Assembly: GCF_002138415.1 (NCBI RefSeq)
Contig: NZ_CP015612.1
Location: 2,272,001-2,336,000, forward strand
Length of the DNA stretch: 64,000 nucleotides
Source of the DNA: Stenotrophomonas maltophilia
Lineage (GTDB): Bacteria; Pseudomonadota; Gammaproteobacteria; Xanthomonadales; Xanthomonadaceae
Direction: 5' to 3'
The stretch's first letter is position 1. Each line of letters starts with the position of its first letter. Below are positions 36,482 to 45,160 of this stretch, piece after piece. The notes under the pieces were generated by a model that did no database searches, was not told the origin of the DNA, and saw only the letters and a program-made list of their open reading frames with translations. A program made the position numbers and the translations under genes.

Positions 36482-37080
36482 CGGCAGGGAAAATCAGCAT
36501 CGATGGCAGGCGCCAACGCCTCACCCGCCTTGATCGGGCGATGCAGTTCCTGCATCTGTGCCAGAGACGCATAGCGTACCCGCACTTCGCAGTAGGCAAC
36601 CGCTCGCGACAGGTGCTTGACCACCATGCGGCGGGAGATCTGCATGCGAGCGGCTACATCCTCCTGGGTCAGCCCATCGAAGCGGCAGAGCACGAAGGCC
36701 TCGCGTTGACGTTCTGGCAGCTCAGCCAGCGCTTCTCGCAGGCGCTCCAGGCGCTGGCGCTGGGCGCTGAGCTGCAACGGGCACTGTGATTCATCGCTGG
36801 CGATGGCCTGGACCGCATCCTCTGCATCTGCCAGCGGCAGCGTCTGGAGGCGGCGGCCTGCGGTGTGCTCACGATATTCATCGGCCACGGTGTTCATCAC
36901 CGTTCGTCGGAAATAGGCACCTTGCTGGTCGCACGACGCCAGTGCAGGATTTGCCGCCAGCCATTTGACTGCACCGTCGTGCAGGGCGTCCTCACCGTCC
37001 GCACCTCTGACGCGTGCAAGGCCACGGAGGATGGGCCCGCGCCAACGGGCATAGGCTTTCGCAAGGAGGTTCCCGCCCAT
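36478..37080 (-). CDS. FecI-like ECF sigma factor
   Basis: A 200-residue iron-type ECF sigma factor. Region 2 contains GEDALHDGAVKWLAAN and ADEYREHTAGRR, and region 4 contains LPERQREAFVLCRFDGLTQEDVA and RRMVVKHLSRA (landmarks). It should direct transcription of the receptor gene when FecR is triggered. The start at 37080 is chosen by family length; longer in-frame forms reach the upstream region. The ribosome site is weak. Confidence 0.9.
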   Translation of the reverse strand: MGGNLLAKAYARWRGPILRGLARVRGADGEDALHDGAVKWLAANPALASCDQQGAYFRRTVMNTVADEYREHTAGRRLQTLPLADAEDAVQAIASDESQCPLQLSAQRQRLERLREALAELPERQREAFVLCRFDGLTQEDVAARMQISRRMVVKHLSRAVAYCEVRVRYASLAQMQELHRPIKAGEALAPAIDADFPCR

Positions 37081-37273
37081 TGGCGAGGCGTCTTCCGGAA
37101 TGCCCGCCTCCGTGGACGAGGCCCGATCCGCGTTGCTGCCCGTGCCCCGGCCTAGCGTGGACACATCACCCTCAGGGCAAATGCCTGCGGTCTGCACAGG
37201 TGGGGCGGGGAATTCACGTTGGGAGCCGGAGTTCTGGCCGCCATAGGCGACGGAAGGGGTGGGATGCCGCAAG

Positions 37274-37294
37274 TGTAGTGAGAGTCATTTGCAA
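37274..37294 (-). promoter_or_regulatory. Possible Fur box
   Basis: On the minus strand GCAAATGACTCTCACTAC matches the 19-bp Fur consensus at 11 positions, including the AATGA half-site. It lies about 195 bases upstream of the sigma gene, a sensible place for iron repression. The match is only moderate. Confidence 0.4.
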
Positions 37295-37470
37295 TTGGAA
37301 CCACTCGCTCCGCCCCGGCCCCGTAATGAAATGCAAGCAACAGCTCATCAGTGATGGTGCTGGACGCCAGCGAGACCTGCCGAATGCGCTGATCGCGGGC
37401 ATGCGGGTTGATTGAAGCTTGTAGGGACAGGGTTGTCGGCCAGCGGCCGGCACCATCCTCCGGGGTTATT

Positions 37471-37488
37471 AACGTGACGCGTCACGTT
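37471..37488. repeat. 18-bp perfect palindrome
   Basis: AACGTGACGCGTCACGTT reads the same on both strands. It lies ten bases past the stop codon of the membrane protein gene at 37499. It could be an operator or the core of a terminator, but it has no loop or T-run. Confidence 0.6.
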
Positions 37489-37498
37489 GAAGCTGGTA

Positions 37499-38026
37499 TC
37501 AGTCTGCGACCCCAACCCCTTTACCTGCCTCGCCCCGTCGCAGCGAGGCCAGGTAGCGGCAGTACTTGCCAATGAAGAGACCGGTGAATCCACTCGACAA
37601 CAGCAGGTAGGCGGCACTGAAACCGGCATTGGCGGTCAGCGACGGCGACACTGCAACTGCGACTTCGAAACCGTACTTCACCAGGAAGGTGATCAGCAGC
37701 AGCGGCAGCAGGCTGAAGTCCGCGTTGCGCCAGAGCTTTCCGGTGGCGCCATCCAGGGTCAGCTTCACGTGGCCCAGCAGCAGCCATCCCAGTGCCGCCC
37801 CGGTGCCGATGCCGGCCAGCCACTCGCCCCAGGCGGCCAGCGACGCGCCGAAGCGATGACTGATCGACCACGCGCCCCACACGGCGAACAGGACGGGCAC
37901 GATCGCCAGCTTCTGCAACGAAGTCTCACCCGGCTTCATGGCGGCGATGCCACGCGTGACCAGGAACGCCAGGAGCAGCCAGACCCAGATCGGCGTCTGC
38001 GAGGTGAGTTGCTGGAGCATGTTCAT
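37499..38026 (-). CDS. Hypothetical membrane protein (DUF6622-like)
   Basis: A 175-residue inner-membrane protein with about five helices (near residues 12-29, 40-58, 66-85, 105-122, 135-150). The opening MNMLQQLTSQTPIWVWLLLAFLV looks like the DUF6622 family, whose role is unknown. AAGG lies upstream of the ATG at 38026. It is monocistronic, between the protease and iron loci. Confidence 0.65.
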   Translation of the reverse strand: MNMLQQLTSQTPIWVWLLLAFLVTRGIAAMKPGETSLQKLAIVPVLFAVWGAWSISHRFGASLAAWGEWLAGIGTGAALGWLLLGHVKLTLDGATGKLWRNADFSLLPLLLITFLVKYGFEVAVAVSPSLTANAGFSAAYLLLSSGFTGLFIGKYCRYLASLRRGEAGKGVGVAD

Positions 38027-38114
38027 GAGCGGTCGCCTTGGTGGGTGGTGGCGAGGTGCCCTCGCCTTGGCGCCCACTATTCGCTTCCGCCCGGGTTGCA
38101 ACCAGTGACAGCTG

Positions 38115-38948
38115 TCAGTCTTCGGGGGTTACGGGACGATAAGTGGGCGCACTCAGGACGCTCTCGATCCAACCCACATAGCGCGATACCCGAACGTTGT
38201 GCACCACCTGCCCGTAGAAGCCGGCCTCAAGGGCATGCTCGGGAACGGCGGTGATCCAGGAGCCCAGCCCCACCAGCTGCCAGACGCCGTGATCCTTGAT
38301 CACCAATGGGCCGCCGCTGTCCCCGTTACCGAGCACGCCTTCAAGCGGCAGGCCCTGTGGCGGGGCATCGAACCGATACCAGAGATAGCGATCATTGCCA
38401 CCGGTAATGGCGTTGTACGCCCGCCGCAGCGTGGTGCGATGCGGCCCGCCCGGTACCAGCCCCATCGCACCGTTGCCGGTGGCGCCCTTTCCGATCAAGG
38501 CGACGATCTGCGTGACCTCGGCGCTGCCGCGATACAGCGCCACGGGCTGCACATCGTTCACCGGGCTGGCGAGCCGGATCAATGCAATGTCATCCGACCC
38601 GGCCAGGAACGCATGGATCTTCGCCGGACTCCCCGTCGCCAGCGCCTCCTTACCCAGTGCGTCGGGCATCCTCCTGTAGCCGGGATGCACGATTACACGT
38701 TCCACGCCGTAGCCCTTTCCGTTGATGGCGATGGTCTGCCCCATCCCTTCCATCGGTGCGGCATGCGCTGCTGTCAGCACCCACTGCGGCGCGATCAGAA
38801 CGCCCTGCCCTTCGCCCGGCATGTCAGCCAGGGCCGGAAACTCGGATCCATCGATCCGATAGCGGGCATCGTCCACATCGTGGCGGATGACCACGGCTCC
38901 AGCAGCGAGCGGCAGCGCGGCAAGCGCCAGAAACAGCCAGCGGATCAT
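38115..38948 (-). CDS. Trypsin-like serine protease (S1 family)
   Basis: A 277-residue secreted protease with a signal peptide (about residues 1-17). Triad: H62 in LTAAHAAP, D120 in SDDIALIRL, S211 in GNGDSGGPL. The fold seems complete, with an oxyanion Gly before Ser211. The second ATG (38948) is chosen because GAAGG lies six bases upstream of it; the first ATG four codons earlier lacks that spacing. Substrate is unknown; a role in the periplasm or outside the cell is likely. Confidence 0.9.
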   Translation of the reverse strand: MIRWLFLALAALPLAAGAVVIRHDVDDARYRIDGSEFPALADMPGEGQGVLIAPQWVLTAAHAAPMEGMGQTIAINGKGYGVERVIVHPGYRRMPDALGKEALATGSPAKIHAFLAGSDDIALIRLASPVNDVQPVALYRGSAEVTQIVALIGKGATGNGAMGLVPGGPHRTTLRRAYNAITGGNDRYLWYRFDAPPQGLPLEGVLGNGDSGGPLVIKDHGVWQLVGLGSWITAVPEHALEAGFYGQVVHNVRVSRYVGWIESVLSAPTYRPVTPED

Positions 38949-39137
38949 GGGTGCCTTCATCCTTGCGGTCAGTCGCTGCAGCCTAGCCGAACACCTCCGT
39001 CGAAGGGGGAACGTCCGATCAACCTCCCCTGTCCGACGACGAATGCCGCAGATCCGGCCCCGAAACCGGGGCGGCCACGGGCCGTTAACAGCCCGCCTCT
39101 ATGCTGGGGCCTCATTGGACTCCCATGAGGCATGACC

Positions 39138-39416
39138 ATGACCAAGCTGCACACCCTGATGTTGACCGGCTGCCTGCTTGCACTGAGCCCACTGGCCTCG
39201 GCCGAAACCGTGAACCTGACCAACAGCGCCGACGGTGCCAATCGCGATGCGGGCATCGCGGCGGTCAAGAAGAAGCTGCAGGAGGCGTGCACCGACCGCA
39301 AGGGCTCGCCCGATGCGGCTTCGTTCGAGGTGGTCTTCGAGAAGACCAGCGAGAACCCGAACGTCCCCAAGCCGTACTACGTGGACGGCAAGATGAAGTG
39401 CGAACTGCCGGGCTGA
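39138..39416 (+). CDS. Small secreted protein of unknown function
   Basis: A 92-residue protein with a clear signal peptide (about residues 1-20, LLALSPLASA). The mature part has two Cys residues (EACTDRKG and MKCELPG) that could form a disulfide. No family recognised. The ATG at 39138 has GAGG seven bases upstream; one two codons earlier is badly spaced. Confidence 0.65.
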   Translation: MTKLHTLMLTGCLLALSPLASAETVNLTNSADGANRDAGIAAVKKKLQEACTDRKGSPDAASFEVVFEKTSENPNVPKPYYVDGKMKCELPG

Positions 39417-39447
39417 AGGGCCCTGCCACGCGATCATCGATAGAGCA

Positions 39448-40317
39448 TCAGACGCTGGCGGCCGACGTGCGCCGCCGGTACCGCTCGATCCAGTCCAGTG
39501 ATGGGGCAATGCCGCCGAACGGGAAGAAATGCGGGCTGATCTGTCCGTGCCCGGCCGTCAGTCCACTCACCAACTGATCCACAAACACCTCCGGCCCCGC
39601 CGTGCCGAGCAACCGGCCGATCGAGACGCCGTATCTGGCCAGCATCGATGCACTGGCACCCACGCCGCACATCGCGGCGTAGCGCAGCAACCTGGTGATG
39701 CTGGCCGGCCCCGGTACACCGACCAGCACCGGAACGTTGATGCCACGCGCGCGCAGTACATTCAGCCACGCCAGCACGATATCGGCATCGAAGGCGAACT
39801 GGGTAATGATCAAGGGTGCCATGCCGCGCGATCCGATGGCCCGGCACTTGCGTTCAAGCGCCTGCCAGCGATCGTCACTGCCCATCACCGGATGGCCTTC
39901 CGGGTGCCCGCCGATACCCACGACCTTGATGCCGAAACGCTCAAGAAGTCCGGTCTCGATGATCGAAATGCTGTCAGCAAATGGTCCGGCAGGCGTGGCG
40001 AGGTCACCGGCGATCAACAGGCATTGCTCGACACCGGCCTCGCTGGCAGCACGCTCCAGGAAGCGCTCGAAAGCCGCACGCGAGCCGATGCGACGCGCAG
40101 ACAGATGCGGCATCGGCTCGAAGCCGAGCGCACGCACCGTGCGCGCCGCCGCCAGGCGTGCGTCGTCGTCCTCGCTCGCGAGGTAGGGAATCGAGATCGT
40201 CGTTCCGGGAGCGATGCGGCCCGCTTCCGCGCGCAGTGCCGGCATGGCCTTGGCGCTCACTTCCAGCGAAAACGTGTTGATGAAGGCTTCCGCCCGCTGC
40301 GATCCAGGTGCGGGCAT
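39448..40317 (-). CDS. Methylenetetrahydrofolate reductase-like protein
   Basis: A 289-residue (beta/alpha)8 protein of the MTHFR family. Landmarks are TFSLEVSAKAMPAL, GDLATPAG, GIGGHPEGHP, and ITQFAFDADIVL (landmarks only); MTHFR uses FAD and makes 5-methyl-THF. Its ATG overlaps the MetR stop by one base (TGATG), so the two are coupled. The context with MesX and MesD is notable, as MesD does not use folate as methyl donor; the enzyme may feed a linked step. No folate/NADH specificity can be read. Confidence 0.82.
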   Translation of the reverse strand: MPAPGSQRAEAFINTFSLEVSAKAMPALRAEAGRIAPGTTISIPYLASEDDDARLAAARTVRALGFEPMPHLSARRIGSRAAFERFLERAASEAGVEQCLLIAGDLATPAGPFADSISIIETGLLERFGIKVVGIGGHPEGHPVMGSDDRWQALERKCRAIGSRGMAPLIITQFAFDADIVLAWLNVLRARGINVPVLVGVPGPASITRLLRYAAMCGVGASASMLARYGVSIGRLLGTAGPEVFVDQLVSGLTAGHGQISPHFFPFGGIAPSLDWIERYRRRTSAASV

Positions 40318-41231
40318 CAACGGGCTCCGCCTGCATTGCCGGCAACCGGCGTGCTGTTACGCGCCAGTTCGACGAAGGCCTGCAGGTAGTCGATACCGGT
40401 ATCGGCCTCGCGTGCGCCCAGGTAGATCTGCTTGGGAATGCCTTTCGCTCCCAGGCGCACCGGCACCACGTCCATGCGCGCGGCATATTCCTCCACCAGC
40501 CAGCGCGGCATGGCGGCCACGCCGCGACCGCTGGCCACCATCTGCATCATGATGTCGGTGGTTTCGATGGTCTTGTGGCGCCGCGGCGTAATGCCGGCCG
40601 GCAGCAGGAACTGGTTGTAGATGTCCAGGCGCTCGAACGGCACCGGGTAGCTGATCAGCACTTCCTGACCGAGCTGGCGCGGCTTTACGTGATCCACCTC
40701 GGCCAGGGCGTGGTTCCTGGCCACCACCAGCACCTGCTCGTAATCGAACACGGGCACGAACTTCAGGCCCGGCTTCAGCAGTGGATCGGGCGTGACCAGC
40801 AGGTCGATCTCGTAGCCGAACAGCGCGCCGATACCGCCGAACTGGAACTTCTGCTTGACGTCCACATCCACATCCGGCCACGCGGCCAGGTACGGCGAGA
40901 CAATTTTCAGCAACCACTGGTAACAGGGATGGCATTCCATGCCGATGCGCAGGGCGCCACGCTCGCCCTGTGCGAACTGGCCCAGCCGCTCCTCGGCCAG
41001 GTCCAGCTGCGGCAGCACGCGGTTGGCCACCGCCAGCAGATACTGCCCGGCCTGGGTCAGGCGCAGGCTGCGGCCCTCACGCAGCCAGACATCGGTGCCG
41101 AGCTGCTGCTCCAGCTTCTTCATGCTGTGGCTGAGGGCTGACTGGGTCAGGTTGAGCACGCCGGCCGCAGCGGTCAGCGAGCCCTGCTGCTCGACCTGCT
41201 GCACGATGCTGAGGTGGATCCGTTCCAGCAT
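40317..41231 (-). CDS. metR: MetR, LysR-type regulator of methionine synthesis
   Basis: A 304-residue LysR-type regulator with the N-terminal HTH (LTAAAGVLNLTQSALSHSMKKLE as landmarks) and the effector domain opening IGMECHPCYQWLL, a signature of MetR that binds homocysteine. It is divergent from the FMN reductase-MesX-MesD operon and coupled to the MTHFR-like gene, so it probably controls both. A TGAA-N5-CTCA site lies just upstream of its start. Confidence 0.93.
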   Translation of the reverse strand: MLERIHLSIVQQVEQQGSLTAAAGVLNLTQSALSHSMKKLEQQLGTDVWLREGRSLRLTQAGQYLLAVANRVLPQLDLAEERLGQFAQGERGALRIGMECHPCYQWLLKIVSPYLAAWPDVDVDVKQKFQFGGIGALFGYEIDLLVTPDPLLKPGLKFVPVFDYEQVLVVARNHALAEVDHVKPRQLGQEVLISYPVPFERLDIYNQFLLPAGITPRRHKTIETTDIMMQMVASGRGVAAMPRWLVEEYAARMDVVPVRLGAKGIPKQIYLGAREADTGIDYLQAFVELARNSTPVAGNAGGAR

Positions 41232-41236
41232 GACGA

Positions 41237-41249
41237 TGAATACCGCTCA
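41237..41249. promoter_or_regulatory. Possible MetR binding site
   Basis: TGAATACCGCTCA matches the MetR consensus TGAA-N5-TTCA with one mismatch. It is six bases upstream of metR, so it could serve autoregulation. A weaker copy (two mismatches) starts at 41258. Confidence 0.4.
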
Positions 41250-41407
41250 TGGATTGGTGAAGTAATACCATTTTACGTCATGGAAGGGCATGACTAGGAT
41301 CGGGTCATGCCTTCGGTTGCCTACCAGCCCGGTCACCTCGCCGGCCTGCAGGACTGCGCCCCCGCAGATCGCCCGAAGGAGCCCCCTCCCCTGCTGAAAG
41401 CGAACAG

Positions 41408-41989
41408 ATGACCCGCCCCCTCCGTATCGTCGCCGTTTCCGGCGGACTGCAGCGCCCTTCCAGGGCTGCAACCCTGGCCGAGCTCCTGCTGGACCTCATC
41501 GGCGAGGACGTTGCCTGCGAGCCACACCTGATCGAGCTGGGCGAACTGGCGCCGCAGCTGGCCGGCGCACTGTGGCGCTCGCAGTTGCCCGACAGCGTGG
41601 AGCGGCAGCTGGTGGCCGTTGAACAGGCGGACGTGCTGGTGGTGGCCACGCCGGTCTACCGCGGCTCGTACACCGGCCTGTTCAAGCACTTCTTCGATTT
41701 CATCCACCAGGACGCACTGGTCGACACCCCCATCCTGCTGGCCGCCACCGGCGGCAGCGAGCGCCACGCGCTGGTGATCGACCATCAGCTGCGGCCGCTC
41801 TTCAGCTTCTTTCAGGCGCGCACCCTGCCCTTGGGTGTCTACGCCACCGACCGCGATTTCGCCGAGGGCCGCGTGCACAACGAGGCACTGATCCAGCGCG
41901 CACGGCTGGCGGTGCAGCGGGCATTGCCGCTGCTCGCCCTGTCCCATCGCGCAGCACCCGCCATCGCCGAGACCGCCGCAATTCTCTAA
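41408..41989 (+). CDS. NAD(P)H-dependent FMN reductase, MsuE-like
   Basis: A 193-residue flavodoxin-fold reductase. VAVSGGLQRPSRAATLAELLL gives the phosphate-binding loop and ATPVYRGSYTGLFKHFFDFI the flavin site (landmarks). It resembles MsuE/SsuE-type reductases that supply reduced FMN. Here it heads the operon with mesX and mesD, so it may deliver reduced flavin to MesX. The start at 41408 follows a GAAAGCGAACAG stretch. Confidence 0.88.
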   Translation: MTRPLRIVAVSGGLQRPSRAATLAELLLDLIGEDVACEPHLIELGELAPQLAGALWRSQLPDSVERQLVAVEQADVLVVATPVYRGSYTGLFKHFFDFIHQDALVDTPILLAATGGSERHALVIDHQLRPLFSFFQARTLPLGVYATDRDFAEGRVHNEALIQRARLAVQRALPLLALSHRAAPAIAETAAIL

Positions 41990-42046
41990 ATGCCGGATGC
42001 CAGCACCCTGCATTCGGATGTCACCTCGCAACCAGGAACGCCGCCC

Positions 42047-43024
42047 ATGACGACCGAGAACTTCACCTTCAGCATCACACGCATCCCCTTCAACGAGGAC
42101 TACCAGCCCGCTGACGGCACGCGCATCACCACCAACTTCGCCAACCTGGCCCGCGGCGAATCCCGCCGCGAAAACCTGCGCAACACGATCAGCATGATCA
42201 ACAACCGCTTCAACGACCTGGCGCATTGGGACAACCCCAGCGCGGACCGCTACGCCGTCGAGCTGGACATCATCTCGGTGGAGATGCACATCGATGGCGA
42301 TGAGGGCAGCGATCCGTTCCCGCTGATCGAGGTGCTGCGTCCGACCATTGTCGACACGCGTACCGGTGCTCGCACCGAGGGCATCGTGGGCAACAATTTC
42401 TCGTCCTACGTGCGCGACTATGACTTCAGCGTGGTGCTGCCGGCCAGCAACGAGGGCAAGGCGACCTTCGGCATTCCGGAAGGCTTTGGCGACCTGCACG
42501 GCAAGCTGTTCCAGCACTTCCTGGAATCGGAAGCCTACCGTGCCAATTTCAGCAAGGCGCCGGTGATCTGCATCAGCGTTTCCAGCAGCAAGACCTACCA
42601 CCGCACCGAGAACCACCATCCGATCCTGGGCGTGGAATACCGCCAAGGCGAGTTCTCACCCACTGACCATTACTTCGACAAGATGGGCCTGCAGGTGCGC
42701 TATTTCATGCCGCCGGGCAGCGTGGCGCCGCTTGCGTTCTATTTCCAGGGCGACCTGCTGGGCGATTACTCGAACCTGGAGCTGATCGGCACCATCAGCA
42801 CGATGGAGGCGTTCCAGAAGATCTATCGCCCGGAGATCTACAACGCCAATTCCGTGGCCGGCAAGGTCTACCAGCCCAGCCTGAAGCACCAGGACTATTC
42901 GTCCACCCGCATCGTCTACGACCGCGAAGAGCGCAGCCAGCTGGCGGTCAAACAGGGCAAGTTCACCGAAGAGCACTTCATCAAGCCGTACCGCGCCGTT
43001 CTTGAGCAGTGGGCTGCCCGCTGA
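42047..43024 (+). CDS. mesX: MesX (DUF1852), partner of methionine synthase MesD
   Basis: A 325-residue DUF1852 protein. Known work on folate-independent methionine synthases found that MesD needs MesX, a putative oxygenase, and oxygen. Landmarks are FSITRIPFNEDYQPADGTRITTNF, ARGESRRENL and HHPILGVEYRQ. The operon order (reductase, MesX, MesD) fits this. Start at 42047 has AGGAA nine bases upstream; an earlier in-frame ATG directly after the reductase stop is less likely. Confidence 0.9.
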   Translation: MTTENFTFSITRIPFNEDYQPADGTRITTNFANLARGESRRENLRNTISMINNRFNDLAHWDNPSADRYAVELDIISVEMHIDGDEGSDPFPLIEVLRPTIVDTRTGARTEGIVGNNFSSYVRDYDFSVVLPASNEGKATFGIPEGFGDLHGKLFQHFLESEAYRANFSKAPVICISVSSSKTYHRTENHHPILGVEYRQGEFSPTDHYFDKMGLQVRYFMPPGSVAPLAFYFQGDLLGDYSNLELIGTISTMEAFQKIYRPEIYNANSVAGKVYQPSLKHQDYSSTRIVYDREERSQLAVKQGKFTEEHFIKPYRAVLEQWAAR

Positions 43025-43062
43025 TCCATCGAATTCCCATTCGCCCCAGGACACAGAACGCA

Positions 43063-44097
43063 ATGTCGACGAAGAAACTGCTCCCCACCTCCACCGCCGG
43101 CAGCCTGCCCAAGCCCTCCTGGCTGGCAGAGCCCGAAAAGCTCTGGTCGCCCTGGAAGCTGCAGGATGAAGGCCTGACCGAAGGCAAGCAGGATGCCCTG
43201 CGCCTGTCCCTGCAGGAACAGCAGCACGCCGGCATCGATATCGTCAGCGACGGTGAGCAGACCCGGCAGCACTTCGTCACCACCTTCATCGAGCACCTCA
43301 ACGGCGTCGATTTCGAGAAACGCGAAACCGTGCGCATCCGCAACCGCTACGACGCCAGCGTGCCGACCGTGGTCGGTGCCGTCAGCCGCCCGAAACCGGT
43401 GTTCGTGGAGGATGCGAAGTTCCTGCGCCGGCAGACCACGCAGCCGATCAAATGGGCCCTGCCCGGGCCGATGACCATGATCGACACCCTGTACGACGCG
43501 CACTACAAGAGCCGTGAGAAGCTGGCCTGGGAATTTGCGAAGATCCTCAACGAGGAAGCCAAGGAGCTGGAAGCCGCCGGCGTGGACATCATCCAGTTCG
43601 ACGAGCCCGCCTTCAACGTGTTCTTCGACGAAGTGAACGACTGGGGCGTGGCCGCACTGGAGCGTGCGATCGAAGGACTGAAGTGCGAGACCGCCGTGCA
43701 CATCTGCTACGGCTACGGCATCAAGGCCAACACCGACTGGAAGCAGACGCTGGGCTCGGAATGGCGCCAGTACGAAGAGTCGTTCCCGAAGCTGCAGACC
43801 TCCAACCTCGACATCATCTCGCTGGAATGCCACAACTCGCACGTGCCGATCGATCTGATCGAGCTGGTGCGCGGCAAGAAGGTGATGGTGGGCGCCATCG
43901 ACGTGGCCTCCAGCACGGTGGAGACGGCTGAGGAAGTGGCCAGCACCCTGCGCAAGGCGCTGCAGTTCGTGGATGCCGACAAGCTGTACCCGAGCACCAA
44001 CTGCGGCATGGCGCCACTGGCCCGTGACGTGGCACGGGGCAAGCTGCGTGCACTCAGCGAAGGAGCCAGGATCGTGCGGGAAGAACTTTCGGCGTAG
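43063..44097 (+). CDS. mesD: MesD, core MetE-like methionine synthase
   Basis: A 344-residue enzyme equal to the C-terminal catalytic half of cobalamin-independent methionine synthase, without the N-terminal folate-binding half. Zinc ligands are H213 and C215 (AVHICYGYG), E255 (SLECHNSH) and C314 (STNCGMAP). It methylates homocysteine; the methyl donor in the MesD system is not tetrahydrofolate. It starts 38 bases after mesX. The downstream minus-strand gene overlaps its end by about 44 bases. Confidence 0.93.
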   Translation: MSTKKLLPTSTAGSLPKPSWLAEPEKLWSPWKLQDEGLTEGKQDALRLSLQEQQHAGIDIVSDGEQTRQHFVTTFIEHLNGVDFEKRETVRIRNRYDASVPTVVGAVSRPKPVFVEDAKFLRRQTTQPIKWALPGPMTMIDTLYDAHYKSREKLAWEFAKILNEEAKELEAAGVDIIQFDEPAFNVFFDEVNDWGVAALERAIEGLKCETAVHICYGYGIKANTDWKQTLGSEWRQYEESFPKLQTSNLDIISLECHNSHVPIDLIELVRGKKVMVGAIDVASSTVETAEEVASTLRKALQFVDADKLYPSTNCGMAPLARDVARGKLRALSEGARIVREELSA

Positions 44098-44611
44098 CCT
44101 TCGCCGGGAACGCACGCCCATCCGGCCGTCGGGTTGACGGAGCCTGAGCTGGTATCGGCCAGGCTCCACCCCGCCCCGGCACCTCATGCTTGGCCAGCAT
44201 CTCTGAGCGCCGCGGCGCCAGCGCCTCCTTGATCCGCCCCATCTCGCGCGACCCGGCCTCGGCCAGGCGGCGGGCCTGCTGCCGCTGTTCCCGCGTGGGC
44301 GCCGGAGGTGATGGAGTGCCGGTATCTACCAGCCGCGCCACCGCATCGCGCAGCCGCAACTGCGGGCAGAGCCGGGCGGCACACCAGCGCTCGGCGTAGC
44401 GCTTGGCCTGCCCCGCATTCACGGCAGCCACCACCTTGGTCTGGGACGTTTTCCGCGCATCCAGGAACAAGCGGACGCCGAACACGGCATGCGGCACGAT
44501 GCTGGCCACGCAGCGGCCGTTCCACCACAGGTTCCAGCGCTCACCGTTCTGCACCCAGCCGGAGGCGCGGGTGTCCGTCATGAAATCGGGAGGGCTGGCG
44601 GTGGAGTGCAT
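44054..44611 (-). CDS. Hypothetical protein
   Basis: A 185-residue basic, soluble protein that I do not recognise. It has a compact N-terminal part with WNLWWNGRCVASIVP and FLDARKTSQTKVVAAVNAGQAKRYAERWCAARL, and a Pro/Arg-rich C-terminal tail. It overlaps the mesD end by 44 bases, which suggests that the C-terminus is under little constraint. ATG at 44611 or 44581; no strong ribosome site. Confidence 0.55.
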   Translation of the reverse strand: MHSTASPPDFMTDTRASGWVQNGERWNLWWNGRCVASIVPHAVFGVRLFLDARKTSQTKVVAAVNAGQAKRYAERWCAARLCPQLRLRDAVARLVDTGTPSPPAPTREQRQQARRLAEAGSREMGRIKEALAPRRSEMLAKHEVPGRGGAWPIPAQAPSTRRPDGRAFPAKATPKVLPARSWLLR

Positions 44612-44702
44612 GGCCAGAAGAATACGATCAGCCGTCGCACGGGCTGAGATTGCGGGTTGGCGGTGACAACGTCACAAGGCTTCCCTCGCAGCGAAGCCCC
44701 GT

Positions 44703-44915
44703 TCACCACTCTGGGCCGAGCAGCTTCTCCACCTCGGTTTCGAGCCTCTTGGCGGCTTCTGCCTGCGAGGCCACCTTGATGCACAGTCCGGACTGTGCGG
44801 GCCCGGGGGTCAACCGGTAGCGGTTGATGGTGCCGCCGCCGTCGCCATCCAGTTCCACCCGGGCCACCAACGTTCGACCATTGGCGTTGAAGGTCCAGTC
44901 CTGATATTCGAACAT
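44703..44915 (-). CDS. Hypothetical small protein
   Basis: A 70-residue soluble protein of unknown family. It starts FEYQDWTFNANGRTLVARVELDG and ends in a charged helix with KVASQAEAAKRLETEVEKLL (landmarks). Longer in-frame starts would read through the palindromic repeat at 45025 and were rejected. Ribosome site not clear. Confidence 0.5.
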   Translation of the reverse strand: MFEYQDWTFNANGRTLVARVELDGDGGGTINRYRLTPGPAQSGLCIKVASQAEAAKRLETEVEKLLGPEW

Positions 44916-45024
44916 TGTTGATGCCGCCGCAACGCCTTGAGTGGCTCCCACTCTATGCGGGGCGGTGGTGAAGAACGCCCGAAGAAAACGTTCGCGGAGC
45001 GTACGCGCCAGAGGCGTGGGGCAA

Positions 45025-45050
45025 GCAGCCGAGCAAGGGCTCGGCGCTAC
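45025..45050 (-). repeat. SMAG-like extragenic palindrome
   Basis: On the minus strand it begins with GTAGCGCCGAGC and folds back with GCTCGGCTGC around a short loop. The leading GTAG and GC-rich hairpin are the mark of the repeats called SMAG in Stenotrophomonas maltophilia. It lies between the small hypothetical gene and the ArsB-like gene. One copy seen. Confidence 0.65.
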
Positions 45051-45160
45051 GTTTCGGGTGCGGCTCACGGAGTATGATGCCGCCTCCTCCCGAACTGCCG
45101 TGATTGCCGCGGGCGCGTGCCGTTGAGGTACGCGTCGGCGCAGCTGAGACACCCCGCTCG

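Larger units (their letters stand above)
37081..37498. other. Intergenic region upstream of the ECF sigma gene
   Basis: About 420 bases without a supported gene. It holds a possible Fur box (37274-37294) and an 18-bp perfect palindrome (37471-37488), both listed separately. No promoter consensus was recognised with confidence. Confidence 0.6.
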
